64,000 nucleotides of DNA. Source: Tenebrio molitor (taxonomy: Eukaryota; Arthropoda; Insecta; Coleoptera; Tenebrionidae). The DNA lies in the NCBI RefSeq assembly GCF_963966145.1, contig NC_091046.1, positions 13,206,001 to 13,270,000 on the forward strand, read 5' to 3'. Below, piece after piece: positions 48,150 to 59,270 of this stretch. Numbering within the stretch: the first letter of the stretch is position 1; the number at the start of each line of letters is the position of its first letter. A program made the translations under genes and the position numbers. Below the pieces are notes generated by a model. It was not told the DNA's origin. It was given only the letters and a program-made list of their open reading frames with translations, and made no database searches.

Positions 48150-50936
48150 TATATTCTGTACAGATAATTCTAGATACTCTAATTTCGCGTCTTATTTCTT
48201 GCATTCGCGTTTCTTCTTTCATTTTTTGCTTGCTCATTCATGCTCGTTCGACACGTTTGGAAATTTATTAGCATTTTGTTCAACTTTCAGATGTAGTTCG
48301 ACTGAGACAAAATCAACTTAAAAATAAATTGTTTAATGATAAACCAGTAAGAAGGCAGTGACATAAAACTTTATCAATGTTGTCATAAAACTAGTCACCA
48401 ACCGAATTGTAGAAATTCCTTCACAAATTCCTTGTTTCAAAGCTGCAGACTTTAAAGAAATTTGCCTTAAACTCAAGTTGTTTTGCCGAAGTCTATTGTC
48501 TATTAACTACATTGACTTAAGACTTGAAATTTACAAAATTTGTTTCGAACCTAACTTTGAAGTTCACCATTATTATCAATAACACATTCTTGTCTTGCCG
48601 TCGGAATTTATACATTCTATGGTGAAATTGCAAAAACTATAAAATGGAAATTGACAGCAAATTACATATACTTACTTAGTCTAACCCTATAATTTTTGTT
48701 TGCTGTTTCTTGGCTTCCATGTAACGGCGAATTTGCCACACAAAATGTTGTTGAGTAATTTGGCGACTTAGGTGGTTGGTGTAGGTATACCTGAGCGTAG
48801 TGTGTATCCCTTTTCATGTGGTTTCCATTGTATGACGAGAAAAGCAAAGCATAATGCGGCTAATATACACATCGAGTATTCAGTTGAATGAACACACGTT
48901 CACATAATATCTCGTTTTTCGTTTCAAAATTAATGAAATTAAATAAAGTAACGTACGTACTAATTAACTAGAGCTATATACTCTGAAAATTACATACAAA
49001 CAACGCTGTGCTGATTCAGGAGCACTGAAAAAATGGAAAAAGTTCATCACGCTCTTTCATTTAGTCTTCTAGCTGAAATAACAGATCAAACAAACACACA
49101 AAAAATCTAGTTTTGCTAAGAGATTTTATGAATATTTGAAAAACTCCAATCTCGTACGCAGGATCTGAAGCGTTAAAAGGATAGTAGTAGTTAGAAATCT
49201 AAAATAAATTTAACTTGTCGAGGTTTAATTTGAATGAATTTATCAATTGAATATAAATAATTTGTGGGTGCGCTTGGCGGGAGTGATTTTAAAATCAATA
49301 ATGCAGAGGCATCACACATGTGCCATGGATAAGTTAATATCGGTTCTCCATCTAACACTCTACATGTCCTTGTCAATAAAAGCTTGTGGAATATGGGAGT
49401 GCTTTAATTAATTAAAATTCTGTTCATTCGAGTAATTAGGGAAATTTTTTGGAGCGTATTTATTCATAATTGCATACGTGGTTAATTCGGGTTTTAATTG
49501 ACATTCAAATTTTATTTGCATGAGTTCCTGCGACATGCATTCGTTTTAAATTACTCATTTATACGGTTAACTAGCCTTTATATAAATTCCGATTATTAAA
49601 CATGAGTAATTTTGAAAACAATTTTCTGTTAAATTTCCTAGATAAAGAATGCTTATATTTGAGACATCAACTTAAATCTAAGAAAAGTTAATTAAGAGTT
49701 TTTTATTAAGTCATCCAAGGCTCTCACAAAGTTTGACAACATTCTAAATCTGACTGTATAATGAGTTATGAGTTATGACCGTTGACAGCTACTTTACAGT
49801 CGTGATTAGAGGAAATATGAGGAACTTCAGTAATTTTTTATTTTGAGAATTATTCTGATATACAATGCTATCACAGAACGGTATTCCTGCAACGAAAGCT
49901 TTTTTAGATTATCAAATTAGATTTTAATTTATTGTGGAAATTTTTCAATTGTTTAAGCCACTGAAATACCGAGATGACATCAATTTTTTTACTATTCATC
50001 CTCTGCATTATAAGACAAAGAGAATAAAGCTAACTTTAATGTTGATATTGTATAGTTTTAATAATTTTACAAAACATCACTGTAATATCAATTTTTTCTA
50101 ATAACTGAACGATGAACTGGTATTTGCGTTATGAAATTTTTTATAGAGGTTTATGAATTTTAGTTTGTAATTTGTACAGATATTTTAATTATGTAGCGTT
50201 ATTCTCATAAAATGTCTGGCAGTACCTAGTAGGTAGATGACTTTAGTTTTATTACCGGTCCATTTAATAGCAGGATTCCTTTTACAACCTAGAGGCAACT
50301 ATAGACTTCCCAAGGATATAAATGTCTTAAAATTGTACATCCGACACATGTCGCAAATATAAACCATAAAACGTAAAATGTTATATCCTGAGAAATTGTT
50401 TTTAGTTTAAGTCAAATTAGAACGCCAACATTAACACACGTGAAAAATGCATAAAGGTCTCAGTAATATATTGTAACTAACTTGAAACGTATTAGGTGCA
50501 TTTATGATTATCTACCACCTTGACTAAGATTGATTAATAGCAAGCTGATATTCAATAACTCTCTAAGTGACAGCGATAATTTAAAGAAAATCCGAGAGCT
50601 TGATATGAATTTCACAAGCTACTAAGATCAGTCGAGTAATGCAGGTGCATGCAATATCATATCAACTAGACTGTTGCATAAATAAAAAATAAGTGAATAA
50701 ATCAGGATTGGTTTTTTTCAGTCATTTCTAAACGAGTACAATAATTTGCAAGGGGATATGTATTTATATATTTTATTCTCGGCTATTCGCCATTTCGGAT
50801 AAGCAACATGACCTCTGGCGGTGGAAAGTCGAATCACCGAAAATTATCGCTTAATACGTAGCTAATGGCAAAAATAACATGATGAACGGTGTAGGGGTCA
50901 CAGGTACGGGGGTTAGTGACAAAAAGTGATGTTACA
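48150..50936. other. Non-coding stretch
   Basis: Nothing was recognised. The first 60 bases carry leftover sequence next to the nest. A block at about 49250-49400 is less AT-rich and may be regulatory, but that is composition only. Confidence 0.4.
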
Positions 50937-51452
50937 ATGGGCAAAAAGAAAGTAGATAAAACCAAGTGTTGTGTCCATGGTTGTCACACACGCAGAGCGA
51001 AAGACAGAGAGACCAGCTTTCATTACTTTCCACGCTAAAATAGTTGTAAAGTGCAAATCATAAACCTTTTTGGCGGCAAGGAAAATATAGACAGAAGAAA
51101 TGCTTGGGACAAGGTTTTGTTATTGAGAAAACCTGCAAGACGGCATATGCGAGTATGCGGAAAACATTTTTTACGTGAAGATTTTATAAATCGTAAGTTC
51201 CACGAATTTGAGGTTAAAAGTTTGTAGTTTATTCTACTTTTTTCAATTCCACGCAGCATTTCCCAAAAATTGCGATTGAAGGAATTTGCTGTTCCTTCTC
51301 AAAAGTTATCCAAAGGACACACCACACAGACACAGAGAAAGTTTGCATCAAAAATTACAGGCAAAGTAGACTGTAGTGCACTTGACATAATAAGTGAGAA
51401 GGTAATTGTATTAAATAAAAAGACATTTAGTTTATTGATGTATTTTTATTGA
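50937..51452 (+). pseudogene. Broken THAP-domain gene
   Basis: THAP domains are C2CH zinc-binding DNA-binding modules of P-element-type transposases and chromatin proteins. From ATG 50937 the frame gives C-C-V-H-G-C (residues 11-16), F-H-Y-F-P (28-32), N-A-W-D-K-V and then V-C-G-K-H-F (final Cys and His of the C2CH set). TAA at 51036-51038 (codon 34) interrupts it. A donor, C|GTAAGT, at 51193 and an acceptor, CGCAG, ending at 51256 define a 64-bp intron. Exon 2 resumes P-F-P-K and L-R-L-K-E-F-A-V-P-S-Q-K-L, the tail typical of insect THAP proteins, but the A-run at 51265-51269 puts the two halves out of frame. Both lesions argue for a pseudogene; no transposase domain follows. Confidence 0.75.
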
Positions 51453-51511
51453 AAACTTGTTGCTGTAAGTAAAATTTAATTGAAATTTAACGAAAAAAAG
51501 TCTAAAATTAC

Positions 51512-51610
51512 CTGTACTGCATCCCATCACACTGTACCACACATCGACTGTCAGCAGAAGCCTCCAAGTATTTAAAAATTGTAACTAACCGAAGAAAAGC
51601 CTTCCTGTAA
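51512..51610 (-). other. Candidate spliced exon, minus strand
   Basis: On the minus strand, ATATTTCAG precedes base 51610 and CAG|GTAATT follows base 51512. The 99 bases are open in one frame (one base, 32 codons, two bases): Y-R-K-A-F-L-R-L-V-T-I-F-K-Y, then L-E-A-S-A-D-S-R-C-V-V-Q-C-D-G. A consensus donor AAG|GTAAGT at 51793/51794 upstream could supply the preceding exon. No family is recognised. It overlaps no recognised repeat and lies just downstream of the THAP pseudogene, on the opposite strand. Confidence 0.3.
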
Positions 51611-51799
51611 CTGAAATATCAGCATATAGTATGTTTTCCACTTTTTAAAAGACTTTCAATGTTTTGAAAACAAAATATTTAATGCACCATAACCTATCTT
51701 TACGCCTCTATTTATTTTACGCCTGTTTTACGAAATTACATCATAATCTTTGATGCTTACATTAAAAAATGTTACTTTAAGGAATACACTTACCTTACT

Positions 51800-52414
51800 G
51801 AAAAACACACTGCATACAAATAACAAATAAAAGAGTTTTGGACACAAAAATTAACACGTAAACAAATGAAAAATCTCAAAAGGAGGATTTTCGATCAGCT
51901 GATTGTCAGAACAGCAGCGCCCTCGCAGTAGTCGAAATCGCGAATGTAACTGTGGTCCTATTTTTCTCATCAATGATTCATACACTATTAGGTACATACT
52001 AAAAATTTGTATTCTTTTCTAGTGACGTCTGATAATAGAAATTAATGCTGTCCACCCCTTTTATTATTATAAATTCTTACATCCCAGGAGATTATCGGTT
52101 TGAGGTCACGTCAACAGGAGACCTCATTAAGCTCAAATAACTGGATATGAAAAAGTGACATGGTTTATTCCAAGAAAACTAGCACTCTACTTGAACAACA
52201 ATAAATGTTATTTTGCAAAGGGTTGACAATACCGGGAAAGTAGAGTGATTTATATGTCAGTTCTAAAAGTCTACGTAAAAGAAAAATCCAATTTGTATTT
52301 GTATAATTGCATAATGTTAATTTCGAACGAGCAAAAAAAGTTTTCCGCTCTATATTAAAAGAGAACGAAGTGGAAAATAATATATCACTGTTTTTTAACT
52401 AAAATAAAACTACA
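51800..52414. other. Non-coding spacer
   Basis: About 51890-51960 is less AT-rich and could be a promoter for the candidate minus-strand transcript, but no motif decides this. The rest is AT-rich and unremarkable. Confidence 0.35.
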
Positions 52415-52416
52415 TA

Positions 52417-54383
52417 CTGGGTGTCCCAGAACTGCCGCATGATATTTTAATAACGTATTCCGGAGTGAAAATTAAGACTAAATTTGAAAGAATAAATGTC
52501 GAGGACCGTAGGGTATTTAAATGGTAAATTATTGAAATTAACCAATCGTGTGAAACTTTTTTCAACCTGTTGTAAGGTATATTAAGTAATCCGACTAGTT
52601 ACTAGGAAACAACTTACATTTACATTTTTCAAAAATCGTATAAATTTAGCTGGTCCACTGTACTTGACAGAAATGAAGTGTCAATGTGACATTATTTTTA
52701 TAATAGCTGCGTTGAGGCACGTCACCCTAAAATGAAAGCGTAAATGTTGAGCTGAGAAACGTTTATACACTCCTTGAAACTAGGGAAAAATATTGAGGTT
52801 CATGTTTGATTGGAATAATACCTTAACAAAAGCTGGTTTTTAAACAGTGTAAAACAGAAAAGCAATATTGTTTTGATATTTTAGAATTAAAAAAAAAGTT
52901 TAATAAGCAATCAAAAACCATAACAGTTAACAATTCGTAGATACTCTTATAATAATTGCTCAAAATGACCTCCACCAATTTAAATACAAAGGCGTGCTCG
53001 TCTTATTAAGCTTACTTGGGCGTCTTGAATCATTTGAGGTGTAATTGTTGCCAAAGCTTCATGCAATCTATCATCCAGTTGTTCTAAAGAGTTCACCAGT
53101 TCACGATAAACATAGTTTTTGACGTGACCCCACAAAAAATAGTCTAAAGGTGTGGGGTCAGGCGACCTAGCCGGCCAATTTATTGGCCCGCCACATCCTA
53201 TTCAAGAATCAGGATATCTTATATCAAGGACTTGTTGAGCTTGAGTTGTATAATGCACTGGAGCACCATCGTGTTGAAGCCAGGGATGTACCAAGAATTG
53301 ATGGCACATCGTCTAGATCTAGAAGATCAGGCAATTCATCATTAAGAAAATTGGCATAGACTTCACCATTTAATCTTGGAGGAAATTCAAACGGACCAAC
53401 CTGAAACTCTACAGTCGATATTTTATCTGATAATCGTTTGTTTATCAACACTTGCCAATGAATCTCCTAAAATCCCAGCCCACAGATTATTATAATGCTA
53501 AACCGATGTTGAAATGCATTAACATGAATTGCATGTGGATTTTCGTCTACCCATACATGATAATTATGAATGTTAAATGTTCCGTTTCTTGAGAAAAAAC
53601 ATTCATCCGTAAATAAAATACTTTTTACAAAGTTGGGATTTGCTTCATGTTGTTGCAGTAACCATTCGCAGAACTGCACTCTGAGAGGAAGATCTTCAGG
53701 CAAGAGATTCTGTACACGCGTATAATGATAAGCGTGTTGTCGATTATCCTTTATCCGCTGTGTTGTACTTTTTGAAATGTCCAACATACTAGCGACGCTT
53801 CTAATACTTAAAGTTCCGTCTTCCTCAAAAGTCTGAAGAACAGCCTCTTCATTTGATGGAGTACGAGCCTCTCGTGTAACACCACCAAGTCCTTTAGTTT
53901 GAGGTACTAAATTCCCCGTATTCCTAGCGCGATTCACCAAACGGAAAAATACATTTGCAGGAAAACGTGCAGCGTAAGCTTCTACGGCTGCGTAAAGCAC
54001 TTTCACCACATGCTCCATAAACTATGAGCATATCATAGTACTCTGCAGCGGTAAACATTTTCAAAACTGTTCACTTTTTGATTTTATGAAAAAATATTAC
54101 TGTCAAAATGACGTTAAGAAATGTCACAATGTAATTTATTATTCGATTACAGCGGACCAAGTAATTCAAAGAATTTTATCGTATTATGAAAATCCAGGGA
54201 AATGAAACAAAGTAATGAGCTTACCTAATAAAGCAATTAACAAAGGTCTTATGATTGGTCAGCGAAAATCGCTTACAGTATAAATACTGTAGGACCCTCG
54301 ACATTTTTTCTTTCAATTTTAGTCTTGATTTTCACTCCAGAATACGCTATTAAAATATCATGCGGCAGTTCTGGGACACCCGG
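52417..54383 (-). mobile_element. Second DD41D-type transposon, decayed
   Basis: It is 1967 bp with TA on both sides (52415-52416, 54384-54385). Ends CTGGGTGTCCCAGAACTGCC and, inverted, CCGGGTGTCCCAGAACTGCC stay nearly identical for about 65 bp. The well-kept ends contrast with a transposase gene full of breaks on the minus strand. It is a different family from the 22.9-kb element by both TIR and protein. Confidence 0.93.
52947..54058 (-). pseudogene. DUF4817/DDD transposase, many breaks
   Basis: Read from ATG 54058: M-F-T-A-A-E-Y-Y-D-M-L-I-V-Y-G opens a DUF4817-type N-terminus; a frame change near 54000 leads to A-Y-A-A-R-F-P. A second HTH follows (S-I-R-S-V-A-S-M-L-D-I-S-K-S-T), then F-T-D-E-C-F-F (first Asp), a frameshift near 53483 and about 50 apparently extra bases. 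After another frame change come Q-H-D-G-A-P-V-H-Y (second Asp) and T-P-L-D-Y-F-L-W-G (third Asp), with 41 residues between the last two. Internal stops replace Trp before I-G-C-G-G-P and interrupt C-I/I-G-G-G-H-F-E-Q-L-L near the end. Intact relatives are about 360-370 residues, which fits this span. Confidence 0.92.
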
Positions 54384-54385
54384 TA

Positions 54386-54539
54386 TATGATCAAATGTAT
54401 GCAACTTTCCATGTAATACATCTACTGTTTTAATAACTACAAGTGGTTATACAGTACAGTGTGATTGAAAAATATTGTAGATATATTAAATGTTTATAAA
54501 ATAACAGGTGAATTACCAATGAAGATTTTTGGTCAACTG
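54386..54539. other. Spacer between transposon and LINE tail
   Basis: AT-rich unique sequence; nothing recognised. Confidence 0.4.
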
Positions 54540-55290
54540 CTGGTAATTATTTCTTAACCCTCCACCACCCGGCGGCACGGCAATTTTGCCGGAGTACATA
54601 CACTATTACGGATAATACTATCAAGTAATAGTGCAGTGCTTATCAACATAATTACCGGCGTCTCGCCTCCACATTTTGACTTTTTTGTGTTTTATGTTCT
54701 GTGTCAATGTTAAGGAATTTCCTCACGATATGACATGAGTATAATAATATACCTTTTTGAATTTCAACCACCAATTTGTTGTCTAAGTCCAAAATTTTTA
54801 AATTTTTAAAAAGAGATTGCGGTACTATTCCTGTTGCTGAAATTATAAATGGTAAAATCGAAATTTTTTCTAAACACCAAAGATTTTTCATAGCAACGGA
54901 GAGTTCTAAATATTTATTAATTTTTGTATTATATGTCTGTGTTATATTGTGTGAATTTGGAACAGCTATATCTAAAAGCTTGCTTTTGTTGTTTATTTAA
55001 AATAATAATGTCTGGTCTGTTATGCTGAATATGAATGTCAGTTAAAACTGTACGATCAAAATATAATTTGTAATTGTCATTTTCCAAACAACTTTCTGGT
55101 TTATAAATATAATGTGGTTGTGTATCCTTTAATAATTTGAATTTAACTGCTAAATTCATGTGTCTATTTTTTGCGAATATATCACGACGTTTTTATATTC
55201 GCTTTGCGCCAAAACGGTGCAAGAAGAAATGATGTGTTCAATGGTTTCCCCTTCGGTTCCGCAAATCCTACATTTATCAATGATCGATTG
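54540..55290 (-). mobile_element. 3' end of an R2/R4-type non-LTR retrotransposon
   Basis: Coding on the minus strand ends near 54652; the untranslated tail continues to lower coordinates and includes a GC-rich part (GGCGGCACGGCAATTTTGCC near 54571). A second, shorter copy at 46566-46760 shares the coding end and the first part of this tail. Only the 3' end is present, as expected for a 5'-truncated LINE insertion. No poly(A) boundary is evident. Confidence 0.75.
54652..55290 (-). pseudogene. Restriction-like endonuclease domain of a LINE
   Basis: This domain nicks the target in R2/R4-class elements. From 55272 the frame reads C-R-I-C-G-T-E-G-E-T-I-E-H-I-I-S-S-C, the CCHC finger that precedes the nuclease. 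After a frame change near 55190 come the Y-K-L-Y-F-D-R-T block and N-R-P-D-I-I-I. A second frame change near 54965 leads to L-D-I-A-V-P-N-S-H-N-I, placing an Asp 13 residues after R-P-D, the spacing of the PD-(D/E)XK-type site. I-S-A-T-G-I-V-P and L-L-Y-S-C-H-I-V-R-K-F-L follow. With two frameshifts and no reverse transcriptase domain it is dead. Confidence 0.82.
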
Positions 55291-55954
55291 CAATTATAAT
55301 TTCTATTATTATTACATACATTAAATTTTTTTTACCTTTTTTGCTGCAAAATATACATCATCAAAATGCAAAATTTAGATAGATAATGTAATATTTTATG
55401 TAGTACGAGTATTTTACGTTACGAGGTTGGTAAATGCCATACAACAGAAGCAAGGAAATGTTTGAAAAACTGAGAAGCAGTGAAACTTTTCACTTTCGAT
55501 TATTAGTTATTAAATGCTTGTTTTTTTTTTAACAAATTACATTAATGTTTAAGAAACCAGATCGAGTTTCGTAAATGCAACTTACACGACTTATTAACAA
55601 CGCTGGTAAGTACCTGAAAAAACATGATCTAGAAATTATTAATAAAAAACCTTGAAATATTCCCTTTAATGGATGAATAAATTTTTAGTAAGAGCTTTTC
55701 TTATTTTAGAAAGTGACATTTTAGCAAATTGTTGTATTATTTGAACTTATAAACAAATTAGATTTATACCTATACCAGAAGAAAATAAAAATACCTTTTT
55801 TTCAAGTTTCTATTATCTTAATATAAATCTTTGAAGATAATGAAGAACAAGGAGAAGTTTATTGATTATTGTAGCTACATACATTTTTTTTAATATAAAT
55901 ACATATATCAAAGTTCTTTTGTGGACATAGTTTCTATTTATGGTAGAACTCCAG
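55291..55954. other. AT-rich spacer
   Basis: No further LINE coding sequence is recognised upstream of the finger, and nothing else is seen. Confidence 0.45.
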
Positions 55955-56100
55955 TCGCTTCCTGAAGGGACACTAGGTGGGGATGTGCAGCAACGCTATT
56001 TCCTTCGACCCGGTCCATTATTAGTAAATAAGAGTGGTTGCTATTGGTTGGATATTTGGACCCCGCAAATTTCCCCCACCAAATGTCCCTTCAGCCGCTA
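55955..56100. repeat. Foldback with CTGAAGGGACA arms
   Basis: CTGAAGGGACACTAGGTGGG (55962-55981) matches inverted CCCACCAAATGTCCCTTCAG (56074-56093) with two mismatches. The enclosed 90 bases are unique. It is probably a short MITE or a solo foldback. Confidence 0.65.
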
Positions 56101-56457
56101 ACAGAACGGTAAAGGAACCCAAATTATATATATTTTATCTTTTGTTTTACAGTATTGTAAATAAACGTAAATATTTTATTCTAGTTTACGAGATACGGAC
56201 CGTCAAAACAATTTATTATTTTCATCTATTTAATTTTGTATTAATTTTGGTGATTTGTTTAGGATTTTCACTGAAACTATTACGTTAAAATTTCAAACGA
56301 ATATCATGGAGCAAAAAAATGATGAATTAGCAAAGCAGTGAAAATTTATTTAAAATGATTGATATCATAACAATATCTGGGTACTGAAATTCTAATTGTT
56401 TGAAAATAAAGGATACCCGGATCGATTTTTGATGCATAACGTGATGCAAGTTATAAT

Positions 56458-56718
56458 TCATGTGAATGCCCTGGGTTTGTGTGGTGATGCCAGTTCACAG
56501 CAGTTTCCTCTTTCAACTGGATTATAAATTATGTAATCAATACTATATCGTTCTCTACCTCCACCTTGAGTAACTAAATTTTGATCATTCGCCGGTAATC
56601 TGTTATTTATGGCGAACACAGCTTTTATGGATTCGGCCGAGTTAATCATATTAAAGACATCCGTTGCCTGTGGCATTTTCGTCTCCAGATATAAAAGAAA
56701 CCATAAAGACAAAACCAC
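56458..56718 (-). other. Unrecognised 86-codon open frame
   Basis: The minus-strand frame includes M-P-Q-A-T-D-V-F-N-M-I-N and N-R-L-P-A-N-D-Q-N-L-V. Its base composition is more balanced than that of its surroundings and a candidate exon lies about 200 bases upstream on the same strand. I recognise no family and cannot exclude chance. A possible donor, GGAG|GTAGAG, lies inside it. Confidence 0.2.
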
Positions 56719-56926
56719 AATTTACACCGTACGCTCAACCATCTCAGTAATCTCCACAGAGTAGAACGTTTGTTTGTCGCATAAAATATACTTTTCGCCG
56801 TCTGGTGTCGTTTGTGAATGGAGGAAAACACGTGGGATCTTCCAAATTAACAAATTTAATAACGTTGTTTACTGTAATCGGTGCATTTCCGGTTGCTGAA
56901 ACCGGTAATTGGTCCGGTCGACTCAC

Positions 56927-57020
56927 CTCAGGATCTCGGCTGGGCAAGATACAGTGGCTGGAAGCGGTTCAGCTGGATGCTGTGAGACAACTTCACCAGA
57001 GAAAACATTAAAAACCTGTC
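56927..57020 (-). other. Candidate spliced exon, minus strand
   Basis: On the minus strand a good acceptor, CTCCTTCTCTTCTAG, ends just before base 57020 and a consensus donor, GAG|GTGAGT, follows base 56927. The 94 bases are open in one frame throughout (two bases, 30 codons, two bases): Q-V-F-N-V-F-S-G-E-V-V-S-Q-H, then P-A-E-P-L-P-A-T-V-S-C-P. A second frame starts at an ATG and stops at the last codon. Base composition is richer in GC than its surroundings, as host exons usually are. No protein family is recognised, and the partner exons are not identified. Confidence 0.4.
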
Positions 57021-57493
57021 CTAGAAGAGAAGGAGCTCTGCTCAGATTAACATAATACGCTAGTGTGGGAACGCACTTGTGAATGAACTTTTGAGGCCAC
57101 TTTTAATTATCAAGTCGTCATTAAATTTATTCAGTGCGCGGACATTGCTACCATTACTCCGAACAGACTTTTTCTGCTAGGGATGGAGGCGTAATAAGAA
57201 ACTGAGTTCATAGAATGAATTTTCTCTGTGAAAGTTCAAACAAATGACATTTGGAAAACTTAGTAGTTTGCCACAATTTGAAAAAAAAATTGAATGTATC
57301 TGTTGTTTTTGCTTCTTTCTGATGTCGTTCTTCACTCCTACAAGAAACTTTATCCATGAAAGGTCCTACATTTACTTAAAAAATATTTTCTCTAGTCTAT
57401 AAATACTGCAGTTGCGGACTGCTTTGACAGGCATTTTCATTTACATTTACTTGTAGCTTAGTAATTAGTAACCAATTGAATTGAAACTACAAT
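57021..57493. other. Non-coding spacer
   Basis: Nothing recognised apart from the pyrimidine tract of the candidate acceptor next to 57020. Confidence 0.45.
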
Positions 57494-57850
57494 CTGTTTT
57501 TTTTATCAAAGAACCAGCAACACCGCAATTTACAACCAAAATAGAGATGGCAACATTGTACACTTTTGACCTAGGGTGGAAAATCTCATCATCATATAAA
57601 CATGAGATATTAGTAGTCTTCATTTGAGAGTTTAATAAATGTCTCACTTTGCGAGCCATTTTTAATACGTCCAAATTTTAAGTGCGAGATACGAGCCCAA
57701 TACGAGTTTGCGTAGTTTCCATGACATTAAAAATGACAGGCGTTGGCAGGTGTAGACAATAGATATCATTAAATTCCCTAAATTTAGTAAAATTTTATTA
57801 TTGCAAAGATACATCAACAGGTTGTGGTTCTTTGATAAAAAAAAAAACAG
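57494..57850. mobile_element. MITE with CTGTTTTTTTTATCAAAGAA ends
   Basis: The left end (57494-57521) matches the inverted right end (57821-57850) through ATCAAAGAACC and CAAC, differing mainly in T-run length. A diverged relative lies at 30953-31150. The target duplication is unclear, so the superfamily is open. Confidence 0.75.
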
Positions 57851-57961
57851 ATAATATATCTGTCATGAATCGACCGATTGAAAAAAAAATTTCACGATAA
57901 GATGACAGTTTTCAAATTCAAATTGACCTGTTTGAGGGTTTTGTCAAAAATGGACGACATA

Positions 57962-58363
57962 CACGGTGTCCCAGAACTCCCGGATCAAACTTAGTGTGTT
58001 TTCCTTGGTAATAAATGAAAGCAATAGCATTAAAAAATGGTCAGAGTGTAGTAGATTTTTTGTAATTAACAATTAAAATTGACCAATCAGAAGATCGCTG
58101 TTCAATTTCAGGTAAATTCAACGAACACTATACATATTGCTTAGCAACATAATTCTAGTAGTACATAATTGTTATTATTAATGCGTATTACACGTTACTT
58201 AGTAACTGAAGGAAAAACTCAGTTTTCTGGTGAAAACTGCTCAATTTGAAAAATTCATAACTAAGAGATTGTTGCACCCTAAATATTTTTCTTAACGTTT
58301 TTCACCTCCATTACAACTAAGGAATATGCCTTTTAAATCTGATTCGCAGTTTTGGGACACCTC
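57962..58363. mobile_element. 402-bp MITE, GGTGTCCCA ends
   Basis: CACGGTGTCCCAGAACTCCC on the left and inverted GAGGTGTCCCAAAACTGCGA on the right, with TA at 57960-57961 and 58364-58365. After about 20 bases the arms diverge but stay similar in parts (ATCA, CCTT.GT). No coding. Confidence 0.75.
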
Positions 58364-58903
58364 TATATTCCCTACTTTCCACTCGCACTGTACGATGTTT
58401 AAATAAACATTTCGTTTCATATTGCAATTTTGATAATAAATTGTTACTTGCACACGTTACGATTAATATGGAAAAATGTTTAATTAATTAAAAATTGTTG
58501 TTTTATTTATATCAAAATAAACATGCGATGTAATTATGAAACATCAGTTTGAATTTTAACAAAGCAAATTGTTTTATTTGTACAATCAGTTCTACAGAAA
58601 CAGCGACTCAAGTAACATCCATCAGTTATCTACAAAGTATCTCAAAATAATTGTCGTAGGATGCTTGGATAGAAAAAAATAGTTTGCTTCGACGATAAGG
58701 TCCCGCACTACACTACAAAACATAACCTCCAAGCCGCTGACAAGTGTCAAATATCATTTCTGTGATTCATTGCAACAAAAATATTTTATTATTCTAAAGA
58801 GCTGTAATTGGTTTAGAACCATTAGAAACTGGTTTAGTTAATATTGTTTGGTTGATAAACCTATTAACTTCTCTTAAAACTGTCATTTTGATGGTTGTTG
58901 GTA
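58364..58903. other. Non-coding spacer
   Basis: AT-rich unique sequence between two MITEs; nothing recognised. Confidence 0.45.
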
Positions 58904-59268
58904 CTATTGCGATCAAAAAATTTTGGACACTAATGTCATCGTGCTGTCATACATTCTAAAACGACCCTTATGTATTAATAACCTCAATTTTGATTGTGTC
59001 AATTTTGAAAATGTGAATGTCAGATTTACCGAGAAAATATTCAAAAAGTTGTAAAAATCAGACAAATGGAATAGAACGAGGTTTTAATTAATAAAAAATA
59101 TAAAACAAATACCCAAATATACTCGCATATTAAAAAAAGGATATTTTAAACCGGTGTCAAATTGACAACAATTTCATCTTTCATGTGACAGTTTCAATAA
59201 AGCATGATTTAGAGTAATTTTTTTAATGTGACAGAAGTTTGATGTCCAAAATTTTATGATCGCAATAG
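58904..59268. mobile_element. MITE, GCGATCA-TTTTGGAC family, long copy
   Basis: CTATTGCGATCAAAAAATTT on the left and inverted CTATTGCGATCATAAAATTT on the right, TA at 58902-58903 and 59269-59270. It is co-linear with 37292-37566 but 90 bases longer; the extra sequence lies mainly after AATGTGAATGTC and before the AATAAAGCATGATTTAGAGT block. Confidence 0.88.
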
Positions 59269-59270
59269 TA

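Noticed and set aside
48124..48321. Possible charged peptide on the minus strand beside the nest
   Set aside because: The frame is stopped directly upstream and runs into the TIR; probably chance.
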